Notes: a model not told the origin generated them from the sequence alone. Counted from the first letter of the stretch, positions 51,458-60,455 are shown. The stretch: DNA of 63,629 bases from Verrucomicrobia bacterium 12-59-8 (GCA_002279765.1 NCCR01000038.1:1-63629), one strand, 5' to 3'. Numbers and translations: made by a program.

Positions 51458-52030
51458 ATGCGTACGTCTTCCCTGTCCAGCCGAGAAAAAGTGATCGTGG
51501 TTTTTGCCTCGGTGCATCTGGTCTTTCTTTTGTTCGGCGTGCTGCCCCTGCCATGGCGGGAGCGGATTCATGTGGCTCCGGTGTTCACCATGTATGAGCG
51601 CATCACGCGCTGCCACCAGCTCTGGAACATGTTTGAAACCATTCCGAACATGAACCGCATGGAGGCGCGGCTGATCGTCCAGGAAGAAGCGCGCAAGCCA
51701 CGTGAGGTGGGCATGGTTCTACCAGGACTGCGGCGGTTCTCCCAGCATGACCAGGTGCGGCTCAACAACTGGATGGTCAATGTCATCTTCAATCCCACGC
51801 GAGGCGTGTTTCGCGAATCCTACATGCGCAGTGCGGCGGATGAGCTGATCCGTTCAGGGCGTTACGGCCCCAGGGCCCAGGTGAGCCTGGAGGTCATCCC
51901 CGCTTACACCCGCAGCCTGCTGGGAGTACGCTCGCTCAATGAGATCGCGGTGGAACGCCCTTCCGTGCTGGGGCCATTTGAGCTTGGCACGCTCGTTTCC
52001 AAAAACACCCCGGCTCAACCCACTCCATGA
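51458..52030 (+). CDS. Membrane-anchored partner of the HTTM protein
   Basis: The start at 51458 gives MRTSSLSSREKVIVVFASVH and a hydrophobic helix (VIVVFASVHLVFLLFGVLPL), so an inner-membrane protein with a large periplasmic part of about 150 residues. The 'RCHQLWNMFETIPN' motif is a feature of proteins encoded next to HTTM genes ('WNMF-x-x-x-P'). The downstream gene overlaps it by four bases, so the two are probably one functional unit. Confidence 0.72.
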   Translation: MRTSSLSSREKVIVVFASVHLVFLLFGVLPLPWRERIHVAPVFTMYERITRCHQLWNMFETIPNMNRMEARLIVQEEARKPREVGMVLPGLRRFSQHDQVRLNNWMVNVIFNPTRGVFRESYMRSAADELIRSGRYGPRAQVSLEVIPAYTRSLLGVRSLNEIAVERPSVLGPFELGTLVSKNTPAQPTP

Positions 52031-52932
52031 AAGCGGTCACGAAGAGCTTCAAGTCCCGCTTCATCGGCCTGTTTCTCGCTCCGGCGGACGCCCGCATTTA
52101 TGCCTGCATACGCATAGCATTCGCGTTCGTGTCACTGCTGAACCTCCTGCAGATCTGGCCGGACCGTGAGATCTTTTTCACCGATGTGGGGATGGTGGAC
52201 CAGGAAGTCGTGCGGAAGTACACAGTGGGGGCTTATCTGTCTGTGTTTGACCTGTGCCATGACGTCAGCTCAGTCAGCACCTACATGCTCTTCAGCGGCT
52301 GTGGCATGGTGCTGCTGCTGCTCGGCGTGTGGCCCCGGCTGGCGGCCGGCATTGTCTATGTCTGGTATGTGTCCTACGCGATGCGTGCTCCGTTGATTCT
52401 GGTGGGCTGGGATGAGGTCCTGCGCTGCACCGCCTTTCTGGTGCTGATCTCGCCCATGCCTGCATGCTGGTCCTTGCGGTCCCGCAAAGCGCGCAAAAAG
52501 TCGCCCCCTGAACTCCAAGTGCCAAGCTACGGCCTGACCCTGATGCGTGTGCAGCTAGCGGCGATCTACCTGCAAGCCGTTCTAGCAAGGCTGGACAATG
52601 AATACTGGATGAGCGGAGAATTCATGAGCTTCTTCCTGCTCTCACACAATGCACGGTGGCCCGGCCTCTGGGTCTTAAACTATGGATTTTTGCTGAAAGT
52701 GATCACCTATCTGGTTCTGCTCATCGAGCTCGCCGTTCCCCTGCTCCTCATGGTCCGCCGCTGGCGTTGGTACGGCTTTCTCACAGGCATCCTCCTGCAC
52801 GCCGGCATCAGCCTCATGGCCTACAACCTGATGCTGTTCTTTCTCTCGATGATGGTGCTCTACCTGAGCTTCCTGCAGCCAGAAGACATGGACTGGCTGC
52901 AGCGCCGCCTGCCACGGCCCAGAGCAAGGTAG
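52027..52932 (+). CDS. HTTM-domain membrane protein
   Basis: 301 residues with several transmembrane helices. It contains the HTTM hallmarks: 'DARIYACIRIAFAFVSLLNL', 'WPDREIFFTDVGMVDQE', 'AMRAPLILVGWDEVLRCTAF', 'QLAAIYLQAVLARLDNEYWM' and 'LLHAGISLMAYNLMLFFLSM'. HTTM is the membrane domain of vitamin K-dependent gamma-carboxylase and related proteins. Without a lumenal carboxylase domain the role is unknown. Confidence 0.88.
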   Translation: MKAVTKSFKSRFIGLFLAPADARIYACIRIAFAFVSLLNLLQIWPDREIFFTDVGMVDQEVVRKYTVGAYLSVFDLCHDVSSVSTYMLFSGCGMVLLLLGVWPRLAAGIVYVWYVSYAMRAPLILVGWDEVLRCTAFLVLISPMPACWSLRSRKARKKSPPELQVPSYGLTLMRVQLAAIYLQAVLARLDNEYWMSGEFMSFFLLSHNARWPGLWVLNYGFLLKVITYLVLLIELAVPLLLMVRRWRWYGFLTGILLHAGISLMAYNLMLFFLSMMVLYLSFLQPEDMDWLQRRLPRPRAR

Positions 52933-53030
52933 GGAGGCTTGTCCCCAAGCCTCCGCCGAACGTCTCCCGGCTTGCTTTGCAAAATCACTTTCAAAAAACG
53001 CTGCAAGCCGAAGCAGGGGCACTGTGCCCC
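52933..53030. other. Structured intergenic region with three inverted repeats
   Basis: Between the HTTM gene and pdhC lie GGAGGCTTG-TCCC-CAAGCCTCC (52933-52954), CGGCTTGC (52968-52975) paired with GCAAGCCG (53003-53010), and GGGGCAC-T-GTGCCCC (53016-53030). One or more could terminate the two convergent transcripts; together they may be another member of the palindromic element class. Confidence 0.45.
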
Positions 53031-53049
53031 CCAGCCACTCGCGAGTGTC

Positions 53050-54342
53050 TTACACCAGCATCAGCGCCGGATTTTCCAGCAGCTTGCGCATTTCCGCGAG
53101 GAAGGTAGCGGCAACAGCGCCATCGACGACACGATGGTCACCGCTGAGGCCAACCCACATGCGCTGACCGACGACGATCTGGCCCTTGTCATTGACGACA
53201 GGTGCGGAACGAATGCTGCCGATGGCCACAATCGCGGCCTGCGGCGGATTGATGATGGCAGCAAACTGGTCGATGCCAAAGGCACCGAGGTTCGAAACGG
53301 TGATCGTGCCACCCGCAAAATCATCCGGGCTGAGCTTCTTGTTCTTGGCCTTGCCGGCCAGATCTTTGACGCCTTGGCTGATTTCGAGCAGCGTTTTCTT
53401 TTCCGCCTGCTTGATGACCGGAGTGACGAGGCCGTCATCAATGGCGATGGCGACGCTGAGACCGACGGACTTGAATTTCACGATGGCATCGCCATCCCAC
53501 GCGGCATTGATCGCAGGCTGGGCCTGGGCGGCGCGGATGACGGACTTGAGGATGAAATCGTTGACGGTGTACTTGTTGCCGCCGGTCTTCTCGGCAGAGG
53601 CGTTCAGGTGCGAGCGGAATGACATGAGCGGTCCGGCATCGACTTCCATCTGCAGGTAGAAGTGCGGGATCTGCGTCTTCGAGGCCAGGAGGCGCTCGGC
53701 GATGATGTTGCGCATGCTGCTGGTGGGCACGCGTTCATCATCAGGACCGATCACAGGGCGAATGGCCGGGGTAGCAGCCACACGGCCGGCTGAACCGCCG
53801 CCCACAGGCGCGTTTTCCACGTCTTCACGCACGATGCGTCCGCCAGGGCCGGTGCCGACGAGGGAGTTGAGATCCACGCCACGTTCCGCCGCGACTTTTT
53901 TGGCGAGAGGGGAAGCTTTGACGCGCAGGGCTGCACCGCCAGCGACCGCACGGCTCTTGTGCTGCGGAGCCATGGGCAGACGCGGACCGGAAGCAGCGGC
54001 CTTGGTAGCAGATGCAGAAGGTTTTTTCTCGGCCACAGGTGCCGGAGCCGCAGAAGCCTGCGCCTTGGCAATGAGTTCGTCGAGGTTCGCCGGGGCCTCC
54101 TCATCTTCTTCAAGGATCACGGCCAGCGGAGCACCCAGGGGAACCTTGCCGCCAGGCATGGCGATGAACTTGAGCAGCACGCCTTCAAACGGGCTGGCAT
54201 ATTCCATGGTGGCCTTATCGGTCTCAATGTCGGCGATGGCTTTCCCGACGGTGACTTTGTCCCCTTCCTTGACGGTCCATTTGGCGAGGGTTCCCTCGGT
54301 CATGGTGTCACTAAGCTTGGGCATTTCGATGAATTTAGGCAT
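53050..54342 (-). CDS. pdhC: Pyruvate dehydrogenase E2, dihydrolipoamide acetyltransferase
   Basis: The acyltransferase core of the pyruvate dehydrogenase complex. One N-terminal lipoyl domain with the modified lysine at K43 ('IADIETDKATMEYASPFEG'), then an Ala/Pro-rich linker, a peripheral-subunit-binding domain (about residues 130-170, 'VKASPLAKKVAAERGVDLNS...GTGPGGRIVREDV') and the catalytic domain ending 'GLSGDHRVVDGAVAATFLAE', where His is the catalytic residue. 430 residues with a single lipoyl domain. Downstream of pdhB on the same strand, 48-base gap. Confidence 0.93.
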   Translation of the reverse strand: MPKFIEMPKLSDTMTEGTLAKWTVKEGDKVTVGKAIADIETDKATMEYASPFEGVLLKFIAMPGGKVPLGAPLAVILEEDEEAPANLDELIAKAQASAAPAPVAEKKPSASATKAAASGPRLPMAPQHKSRAVAGGAALRVKASPLAKKVAAERGVDLNSLVGTGPGGRIVREDVENAPVGGGSAGRVAATPAIRPVIGPDDERVPTSSMRNIIAERLLASKTQIPHFYLQMEVDAGPLMSFRSHLNASAEKTGGNKYTVNDFILKSVIRAAQAQPAINAAWDGDAIVKFKSVGLSVAIAIDDGLVTPVIKQAEKKTLLEISQGVKDLAGKAKNKKLSPDDFAGGTITVSNLGAFGIDQFAAIINPPQAAIVAIGSIRSAPVVNDKGQIVVGQRMWVGLSGDHRVVDGAVAATFLAEMRKLLENPALMLV

Positions 54343-54390
54343 GGCGAAGACGGATGAAAAGTTTTGAGAGAGGGCGATGAAGAAAACGGA

Positions 54391-55386
54391 TCAGAAAATA
54401 CCAAGCGCTTTGGCGACGACGACTTCCGCCGTCGGCAATTGAAGGGCTTCGAGCGGCGGGCTGTAGATCGCGGGAGAGTCGAGGCTGCATACGCGCTGCA
54501 CAGGAGCGTCCAGTTCGTCGAAGATCCGCTCTTGGATCATGTAAGCGATCTGGGCACCGATGCCGCAGTAAGGCTTGTTCTCTTCAACATAGACGGCGCG
54601 GTGGGTTTTCGCGACGGAGGCGAGGATCGTGTCTTCATCCAGCGGGCGGATGGTACGCAGATCGACGACTTCGGCGCTGATGCCGTGCTCTTCTTCGAGG
54701 ATCTTAGCGGCTTCCAGGCAGGTAATGACTGCTTTGCCATGGGCAATGAGGGAGATGTCAGTGCCTTCACGCTTCACATCGGCAAGACCGAGGGGAATGA
54801 AAAGTTCGCCGCCGGGCAGCTCGTCATTGGCAGGCACATCCCATTCTTCACCATAGAGCTTGGTGCTCTCCATGAACATGACGGGGTCATTGTCACGGAT
54901 GGCAGCCTTCATGAGGCCCTTGGCATCGTAGGCGTTGCTCGGGCAGACACACTTCATGCCGGGGAAGCTGGCCATGATGTTTTCCGGCGTGTGGGAATGG
55001 GTGGCTCCCACGCTGGTGCCGCCATTGGCCGGACCACGGATGACGATGGGGACGTTGATCTTGCCGCCGCTCATGTAGCGCACCATCGCGCCATTATTGA
55101 CGATCTGGTCCCAGGCGACGGTGTAGAAGCTCCAAAACATCAGCTCCATCACCGGACGCACGCCGAGCATGCTGGCACCGATGCCCATGCCGATGAACCC
55201 GGCTTCGCTGATGGGGGTGTCCACGAGGCGTTTGTCACCCCATTTGTCCCAGAGGCCCTGGGTGACTTTATAAGCTCCGTTGTATTGAGCGACTTCCTCG
55301 CCCATGACCACGACCATGGGGTCGCGGGCGATTTCTTCATCAAGGGCTTCACGGATGGCGTCGCGGTAGGTGATTCGGCGGGGCAT
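54391..55386 (-). CDS. pdhB: Pyruvate dehydrogenase E1 component, beta subunit
   Basis: 331 residues, the standard E1 beta length. Motifs: 'MPRRITYRDAIREALDEEIA', 'VVVMGEEVAQYNGAYKVTQG', 'TPISEAGFIGMGIGASMLGV', 'GTSVGATHSHTPENIMASFP' and the C-terminal transketolase-C domain 'VVDLRTIRPLDEDTILASVA'. With the alpha subunit (not in this window) it decarboxylates pyruvate and passes the acetyl unit to pdhC, its downstream neighbour. Confidence 0.93.
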   Translation of the reverse strand: MPRRITYRDAIREALDEEIARDPMVVVMGEEVAQYNGAYKVTQGLWDKWGDKRLVDTPISEAGFIGMGIGASMLGVRPVMELMFWSFYTVAWDQIVNNGAMVRYMSGGKINVPIVIRGPANGGTSVGATHSHTPENIMASFPGMKCVCPSNAYDAKGLMKAAIRDNDPVMFMESTKLYGEEWDVPANDELPGGELFIPLGLADVKREGTDISLIAHGKAVITCLEAAKILEEEHGISAEVVDLRTIRPLDEDTILASVAKTHRAVYVEENKPYCGIGAQIAYMIQERIFDELDAPVQRVCSLDSPAIYSPPLEALQLPTAEVVVAKALGIF

Positions 55387-55785
55387 GGCAGGTTTTGAGG
55401 GGGCAGTAAGTCGGGGCGGGGCGGGGCGGTGTCAAGCGGACGGCTGCATCGAGAAAGGACAAAACGCCAACGATGAAGAAGGCGAACAATTCTGCCCGGA
55501 CATTCTCAAAGCTGAAAAAGTGCCGATTTGCAGGTCATTTTATTAACAATTCTTAACTTTTTTTAGAAATGATGTTGACGATTAGCCGAAAGTTTAGTTG
55601 AACGGAGGTTGTCTATTCTTCGCTTGTGCCCCTTTCCTTCGGTCCATTCTCTTATACTGGCCGCAAACTTGCTCAAAAAACACGAGCGAAGTGTAAAATT
55701 GCTTTTATACTGACTACCCCCTGCGTCTCAGCTCGGGGCATGGACGTTGGTCCTTGTATTGTATTACCCAACTAGAACGCTCAAT
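55387..55785. other. Long AT-rich leader region upstream of the sigma factor gene
   Basis: About 400 bases without a credible gene. It separates pdhB (divergent) from the sigma factor. It includes AT-rich stretches (TTATTAACAATTCTTAAC, CTTATACTGG, CTTTTATACTGAC); the TATACT sequences at 55653 and 55706 resemble -10 boxes but I do not see matching -35 boxes at the right spacing, so I assign no promoter. Confidence 0.4.
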
Positions 55786-56528
55786 ATGGAACTCGACGGA
55801 GGCATTAAGATTTACCTGCGTGAGATCGGCAAGACTGACTTGCTGACTCCCGACCAGGAGGTCGAGCTTGCTGAACGCATCAAACGCGGCGACCCCGAAG
55901 CCCGTTCGCACATGATTCGTGCGAACCTTCGCCTCGTGGTGAAGATCGCCCAGGATTACGCCAACTACGGTCTGCCACTTCTCGACCAAACAGTCCATCA
56001 AGCGCGCTCTCGCCAACCAATCCAAGACCATCCGCCTTCCTGTCCACATGGTGGACAAGATCAGCAAGATGCGCCGTGTGGCCATGGCGATGTCCGAAGA
56101 ACTCGGTCGCGAACCCACCGACGACGAACTCTCCGAAGAAATCGGCATTGATCGTGCCAAGCTCAGCCAGCTCAAGGTCGCCTCCATGCGCCCGGCCTCG
56201 CTCGACGCTCCGATCAGTGATGACGACAGCACCGAGTTCGGCGAAATCGTCGGCGATGAAAACGCCCAGACCCCCTTCGACCTGCTCTCGCACAAGAACA
56301 TGCACAGCCAGCTCGATGGCCTGCTGACCGTTCTCGACGAACGCGAACGCAAGATCATCGACGCCCGCTTCGGCCTAGCCGGCCAGAAGCCCCGCACGCT
56401 GGAAGAAGTCGGTCAAGCTCCGCCGTGCCCTGCAGAAGAAGGAAGACCCGATTCCAAAGGCTCTCCGCAATGCCGGTGGCAAGAAGAAGCGCAAAAAGGC
56501 CGCTGCCGCCGAAGCCGAGGACGAATAG
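55786..56528 (+). pseudogene. Sigma-70 family RNA polymerase sigma factor gene with two internal deletions
   Basis: Starting at 55786, MELDGGIKIYLREIGKTDLL and 'NLRLVVKIAQDYANYGLPLL' are sigma regions 1.2-2.1. Right after 'LPLLD' the frame breaks; the expected 'LISEGNIGLMKAVERFD...WW' (regions 2.2-2.4, -10 recognition) is absent and the sequence continues in another frame at 'KQSIKRALANQSKTIRLPVH' (2.4 end/3.0). A clean region 3 follows ('MVDKISKMRRVAMAMSEELG', 'MSEELGREPTDDELSEEIGI') and 'LDERERKIIDARFGL...RTLEEVG' of region 4.1. Then region 4.2 (helix-turn-helix, -35 recognition) is absent, and a third frame carries 'KLRRALQKKEDPIPKALRNA' plus a lysine-rich tail to TAG at 56528. Outside the two gaps the protein is undamaged. 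Confidence 0.8.
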
Positions 56529-56544
56529 GATTTCTCAAATCACG

Positions 56545-56576
56545 AAGCCGGGTGTCGCAAGACCCCCGGCTTTTTT
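56545..56576 (+). terminator. Intrinsic terminator of the sigma factor gene
   Basis: AGCCGGGTGTC-GCAA-GACCCCCGGCT followed by TTTTTTG, starting 17 bases after the sigma factor's TAG. Stem of about ten pairs with a U-tract. Confidence 0.85.
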
Positions 56577-56582
56577 GTGGGG

Positions 56583-57158
56583 CTATTTGGCCACCGGCAG
56601 AAACTGCACCGCATCCGCAATCACCACCTTGTCCGCCTCCGTGCCCTCATTGGACACCCGCACCCACCCCGCACGCCCCTCTTCAAACCGAAACGTGCCC
56701 AGCGTGCGAAACAGCCGCCCATGCTCCGGCTCCTGCTGCTGATTGACGATGACCTTCGCCTCCCCAACCGCGTGATGAATGGTCACCGGCGTCTTCGTCG
56801 AACGCCGCACATTGTAGCAATGCGCCAGCCTCACCTCATACCAGCCCGCTTTTGGAAAATTGGGCGTGAAAGTCACCGACTTGCTCCCCTTCCCCGCCTT
56901 CATGTCATGCAGATAACCCAGCCCCACATATGGCGGCGTGTGCGTCGAATACTGCCACTCGCCTACCAGCTCCGCATCCATCTCATCCACCACAATTCCC
57001 GGCAGCATTGCCGAATCCGACACAACAAACTTCACCATGTCCGGCCGGTCCACCTCCTCGGCTGGGTGAATATTGGGAACAGCCTTAGGGTGCGGCCCGA
57101 GCGCTTCGGCGGCTATGGCTGCGCTGAGGAGAGCCGCCGCGATCAAAAGAAATCTCAT
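56583..57158 (-). CDS. Secreted golvesin/xanthan-lyase C-terminal-like domain protein
   Basis: A signal peptide (MRFLLIAAALLSAAIAAEAL) and one module read 'GIVVDEMDAELVGEWQYSTH', 'TPPYVGLGYLHDMKAGKGSK' and 'SVTFTPNFPKAGWYEVRLAH' ... 'VVIADAVQFLPV'. This matches the golvesin C-terminal-like domain, usually fused to FAD-dependent oxidoreductases or xanthan lyases. Here it is a separate gene of 191 residues. Downstream of the PVC cytochrome gene (52-base gap), so likely in its transcript. Sugar-binding role inferred. Confidence 0.85.
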   Translation of the reverse strand: MRFLLIAAALLSAAIAAEALGPHPKAVPNIHPAEEVDRPDMVKFVVSDSAMLPGIVVDEMDAELVGEWQYSTHTPPYVGLGYLHDMKAGKGSKSVTFTPNFPKAGWYEVRLAHCYNVRRSTKTPVTIHHAVGEAKVIVNQQQEPEHGRLFRTLGTFRFEEGRAGWVRVSNEGTEADKVVIADAVQFLPVAK

Positions 57159-57210
57159 GTGTCAAGGCTGGTTGAGTTGTTCCAGCGTGCAATCGGGAAT
57201 AACGAGCTGG

Positions 57211-60200
57211 CTACTTCCCTGCCTTTTCATTCAACAGATAACCGAGGAGGTTGATGAACGTCGTTTCATCCAGCATTTGTCCAAACTCGGGTGGCATTAG
57301 CGACATGGGCGTCGTCACATCCTTCGCGAGATCATTCTTGGAAACACGCTGCTCCTGCCCGGTGGCATCAGCGAGGATGAGTACCTGGCCGGCTTCGCCT
57401 TTGAGGAAGCCGCTGAGAGCGGAGCCATCCTTCAGCGTCAATGTGTGCAGATGGAAATGCGCATCCACATTGCGATTCGGATCCAGGATATCCTCGCACA
57501 ACCGCTCCGCTCCGCGTGCGCCGATGCCATCGAGCTGCGGGCCGATCAATCCACCCGCACCACGGATTTGATGGCACACGGCGCAGTTCGTGGTGAACAC
57601 AAGCTTCCCCGCCGCGACATCCGGTTTAGCTTTGGCAAACGCCTCAGCTCGTGTGGTGATCAAGGCATCCAGCTGCTTGCGCTGCTCCAGTGAAACTGGC
57701 AGCGGTGGCGGCGCAGGTCTGGGCGGCAGATACACCGCCAGCTTTTCACGGAGCGCGGCGGGTGCCGTGTGCTGCAGCAGCATGGCGAGTGTTTTAAGCG
57801 CGCTGCGCACGCTGTCTTCGTTTTGGAAATCATTCACGCTCACCAATGCGGGTTCAATGCGAGTAACGCCCAGCCACGCATAGGATTTCCCATCATCACC
57901 ATCGACGATTTCGAGCCTCACGGACTTGCCGGTATGTCTCGCGAGATCCAGTTCCACTCGCTGACACACATCATTGCGCGGCGGGAATACGCTGGCGAGT
58001 GTTGCGTCGCTCTGCGCATCCACCACACGCACAAGATTCTTCTCATGCGCCTTCGCCGCCGTTGATCCGCGATGGCCATTGATCCAAAGCGCGAGCTTCT
58101 CCGGCGCTGCAAAGGATTTGGATTTCAAGACACCGGTGAGTTTCTCCTCTTCTCCGCCTCCCTTGACCATACTCTGCAGCACCTGTGCCTCAGTGCCATC
58201 CGCGCATTTGCGCGACTGCAACGACCAATTGGCAGCACCCAGCGCGGACCAGGCAGGCGCGGGCTGTTTGTCAGCCGAGTCGAGCAGCTGCAAGGCGAGT
58301 TCCTGCGCCCATTGCAGCAGCTCGGGATTCGCAGGCGCTCCGCGCTCGCTGAGGCCGTTGTGGATGGCTTGCACCAGATCGAGCTGAGACGATGCAGGCT
58401 TGTCTCGGGACGCCTTGCGGCTTTCGCGCATCGCGGTCTTCAGCAGACTGGCTTCTCCGTAACGCGCGAGATGCCGGAGGATCTGCGCCCGGCTCATAGA
58501 CGCTTTCTCCTCCAGCGTTTCCATGCGCCACAGCCACGCGCTGGCTTCGGCGTTCGGCACAGCAAGGACCACTTCAGCGGCAGCATAGGCGTCCGGTGGA
58601 AGCGCCTTCAAATTCGCAGGCACCAGCAAGATTTTGCGCAATGCACTTTTGGCAGTGAGAAGCAACGTTTCATCCGGAATACTTTTCCTGATCAGCGAAA
58701 CCACCTCTTCAACAGCTGCTGGATCTTCGGAGATTCCTATCGCCTCGGCACCTGCCTTTTTTCGTTCCGAAGAAGCTCTGGTTTCACGACGCGTGTTAGG
58801 ATCGAGCTCGAATCGTTCGCGTGAAATCAACATCTTTCCTCCATTGAAGTCCCCTTGGGTGCGAGTTTGCGCGAACAAACCGGGAATTCCTGGCGAGCCT
58901 TTAAATGCGCTCAATATTTTGAGCGCGTGTGTTTCACAGTAAGCATCAAGTTCGAACAATTTCTGAAATTGCGTCCAGCTTGCTTTTTCAAGCCTTGCAG
59001 CAATCCACATGGAATGAACGAGTCGGTTCAGCACCTGATCTCCGCCCGTAGGCTCCAATTTTTTGGCAACGTCATATGCCGTTTCTCCGCGCTCATAGAC
59101 CGTTTGCGTGGCAAGGTAGCGGCTTGTTAGATTCTTCGCCTCCAATTGCGTGGCCAGATCTTTGTCTGACAACTCAGTTAGATTTGCTTCCGAAAGCAAT
59201 TTGGTTTGCCCCGTCTTCACCACCCGCCAGATTCTTCCGCGTTCCTTGTCTCTTCCTGGATGATCGAGGGGGACTTCGTAGTGGCCGATGATCTTGTTGT
59301 AGAAGTCGGCGATGTAGAGGGCGTTGTCGGGGCCGAGTTGGAGATCGACTGGGCGGAACCAGGGATCGTCGCTGGTGATGAAGTCGGGCTGCTCGTTGGC
59401 CTTGGGTGTGGAGCCGGTGAAGGTGACCTTGTCATGATTCACCCGGGAGGTGACGCAGTTGCCAACGAGTATGTGGTCGTCCCACTCGGGGCCCCAGACG
59501 CCGCCGTCGAGGTATACGATGCCGCAGATGCCGGTGGAACCGTGGCTGTGTTCGCACATGACGGGGGCGAAGCCGAGGCCGTCGTCGGCTTTGCCGAAGC
59601 TGGGATAACACGCGCCGCGAATGAGTTGGTAAATGGGGGAGCTGTGGCAGTCGGCGCTGTAGAGATTGCCAAAGCGATCCCAGCAGAGGCCGAAGGGATT
59701 GACCTGGCCGCTGGTCCATTTTTCGATGTGTGAACCGTCGGGACGAAAGCGGAAGACATTGCCGCTGTGGAGATCCAGTGTGCTGCCGTCCTTGGCCTTG
59801 AAGTGGCTGGTGTTATTGAAGCCATGCGTAGCATAGACCCAGCCGTCGAGACCGAGGCGGAAGCTGCTGCACATGCCGTGCGTGTCTTTTTCATAACCAA
59901 GCGGACCGAAGAGAATCTCGCGGTGGTCGGCTTTGTCATCGCCATCGGTATCGGCGAAGTACCAGATATTCGGAATGCTCCAGGCGATACAGCCGGACTT
60001 GTGCTCGGGTTTGTGCCAGGGGAGGACGCCGGTGGGGATGTTCAGGCCGTCGGCGAAGTCGGTGACTTTGTCGGCCTTGCCGTCGGCATCGGTGTCTTCG
60101 AGGATTTTGATCGCATCGCGGCTGTCTTTGACGTGCGTGCCCTTCTCGTCTGACCAGCGGCTTTTGTCGGCGGAGTAAGGATACTCAACGGTCGATGAGA

Positions 60201-60423
60201 CCCAGAGGCGGCTGCGCGCATCGAAGGCCATGTTGATGGGCTTGTTGATCATCGGCTCGCTGGCAAAGAGCTGCACGGTGAAACCCGGTGGCACATGCAG
60301 TCCCGCACGTTCCTGCTCCGGTGTCAGCGCCTCCGTCTCACGCACGAGGCGCATCTTATCCTCGGCTGCATGCAGGCTGGCGGATAGGGTGCATGCAGTA
60401 AGAAGGCAACGGAGGAATGACAT
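57211..60423 (-). CDS. PVC-type membrane-associated dehydrogenase with a cytochrome c domain
   Basis: 1070 residues, a characteristic protein of Planctomycetes-Verrucomicrobia-Chlamydiae. The signal peptide is MSFLRCLLTACTLSASLHAA. A beta-propeller of the membrane-bound-dehydrogenase type follows ('PPGFTVQLFASEPMINKPIN', 'MAFDARSRLWVSSTVEYPYS', 'ILEDTDADGKADKVTDFADG', 'VFRFRPDGSHIEKWTSGQVN', 'DNALYIADFYNKIIGHYEVP'), then a HEAT-like helical middle and a C-terminal single-heme domain with 'TTNCAVCHQIRGAGGLIGPQ' (CxxCH) and 'LLGYLLNEKAGK'. Probably oxidises sugars or other substrates in the periplasm and passes electrons to its heme. Confidence 0.93.
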   Translation of the reverse strand: MSFLRCLLTACTLSASLHAAEDKMRLVRETEALTPEQERAGLHVPPGFTVQLFASEPMINKPINMAFDARSRLWVSSTVEYPYSADKSRWSDEKGTHVKDSRDAIKILEDTDADGKADKVTDFADGLNIPTGVLPWHKPEHKSGCIAWSIPNIWYFADTDGDDKADHREILFGPLGYEKDTHGMCSSFRLGLDGWVYATHGFNNTSHFKAKDGSTLDLHSGNVFRFRPDGSHIEKWTSGQVNPFGLCWDRFGNLYSADCHSSPIYQLIRGACYPSFGKADDGLGFAPVMCEHSHGSTGICGIVYLDGGVWGPEWDDHILVGNCVTSRVNHDKVTFTGSTPKANEQPDFITSDDPWFRPVDLQLGPDNALYIADFYNKIIGHYEVPLDHPGRDKERGRIWRVVKTGQTKLLSEANLTELSDKDLATQLEAKNLTSRYLATQTVYERGETAYDVAKKLEPTGGDQVLNRLVHSMWIAARLEKASWTQFQKLFELDAYCETHALKILSAFKGSPGIPGLFAQTRTQGDFNGGKMLISRERFELDPNTRRETRASSERKKAGAEAIGISEDPAAVEEVVSLIRKSIPDETLLLTAKSALRKILLVPANLKALPPDAYAAAEVVLAVPNAEASAWLWRMETLEEKASMSRAQILRHLARYGEASLLKTAMRESRKASRDKPASSQLDLVQAIHNGLSERGAPANPELLQWAQELALQLLDSADKQPAPAWSALGAANWSLQSRKCADGTEAQVLQSMVKGGGEEEKLTGVLKSKSFAAPEKLALWINGHRGSTAAKAHEKNLVRVVDAQSDATLASVFPPRNDVCQRVELDLARHTGKSVRLEIVDGDDGKSYAWLGVTRIEPALVSVNDFQNEDSVRSALKTLAMLLQHTAPAALREKLAVYLPPRPAPPPLPVSLEQRKQLDALITTRAEAFAKAKPDVAAGKLVFTTNCAVCHQIRGAGGLIGPQLDGIGARGAERLCEDILDPNRNVDAHFHLHTLTLKDGSALSGFLKGEAGQVLILADATGQEQRVSKNDLAKDVTTPMSLMPPEFGQMLDETTFINLLGYLLNEKAGK

Positions 60424-60455
60424 TCAGCCATTACAGCGCAGACCGCTGTCTTCCT

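Noticed and set aside
55440..55560. A 27-residue frame (MKKANNSARTFSKLKK...) in the sigma factor leader
   Set aside because: Too short, no family resemblance and no context support; treated as chance.
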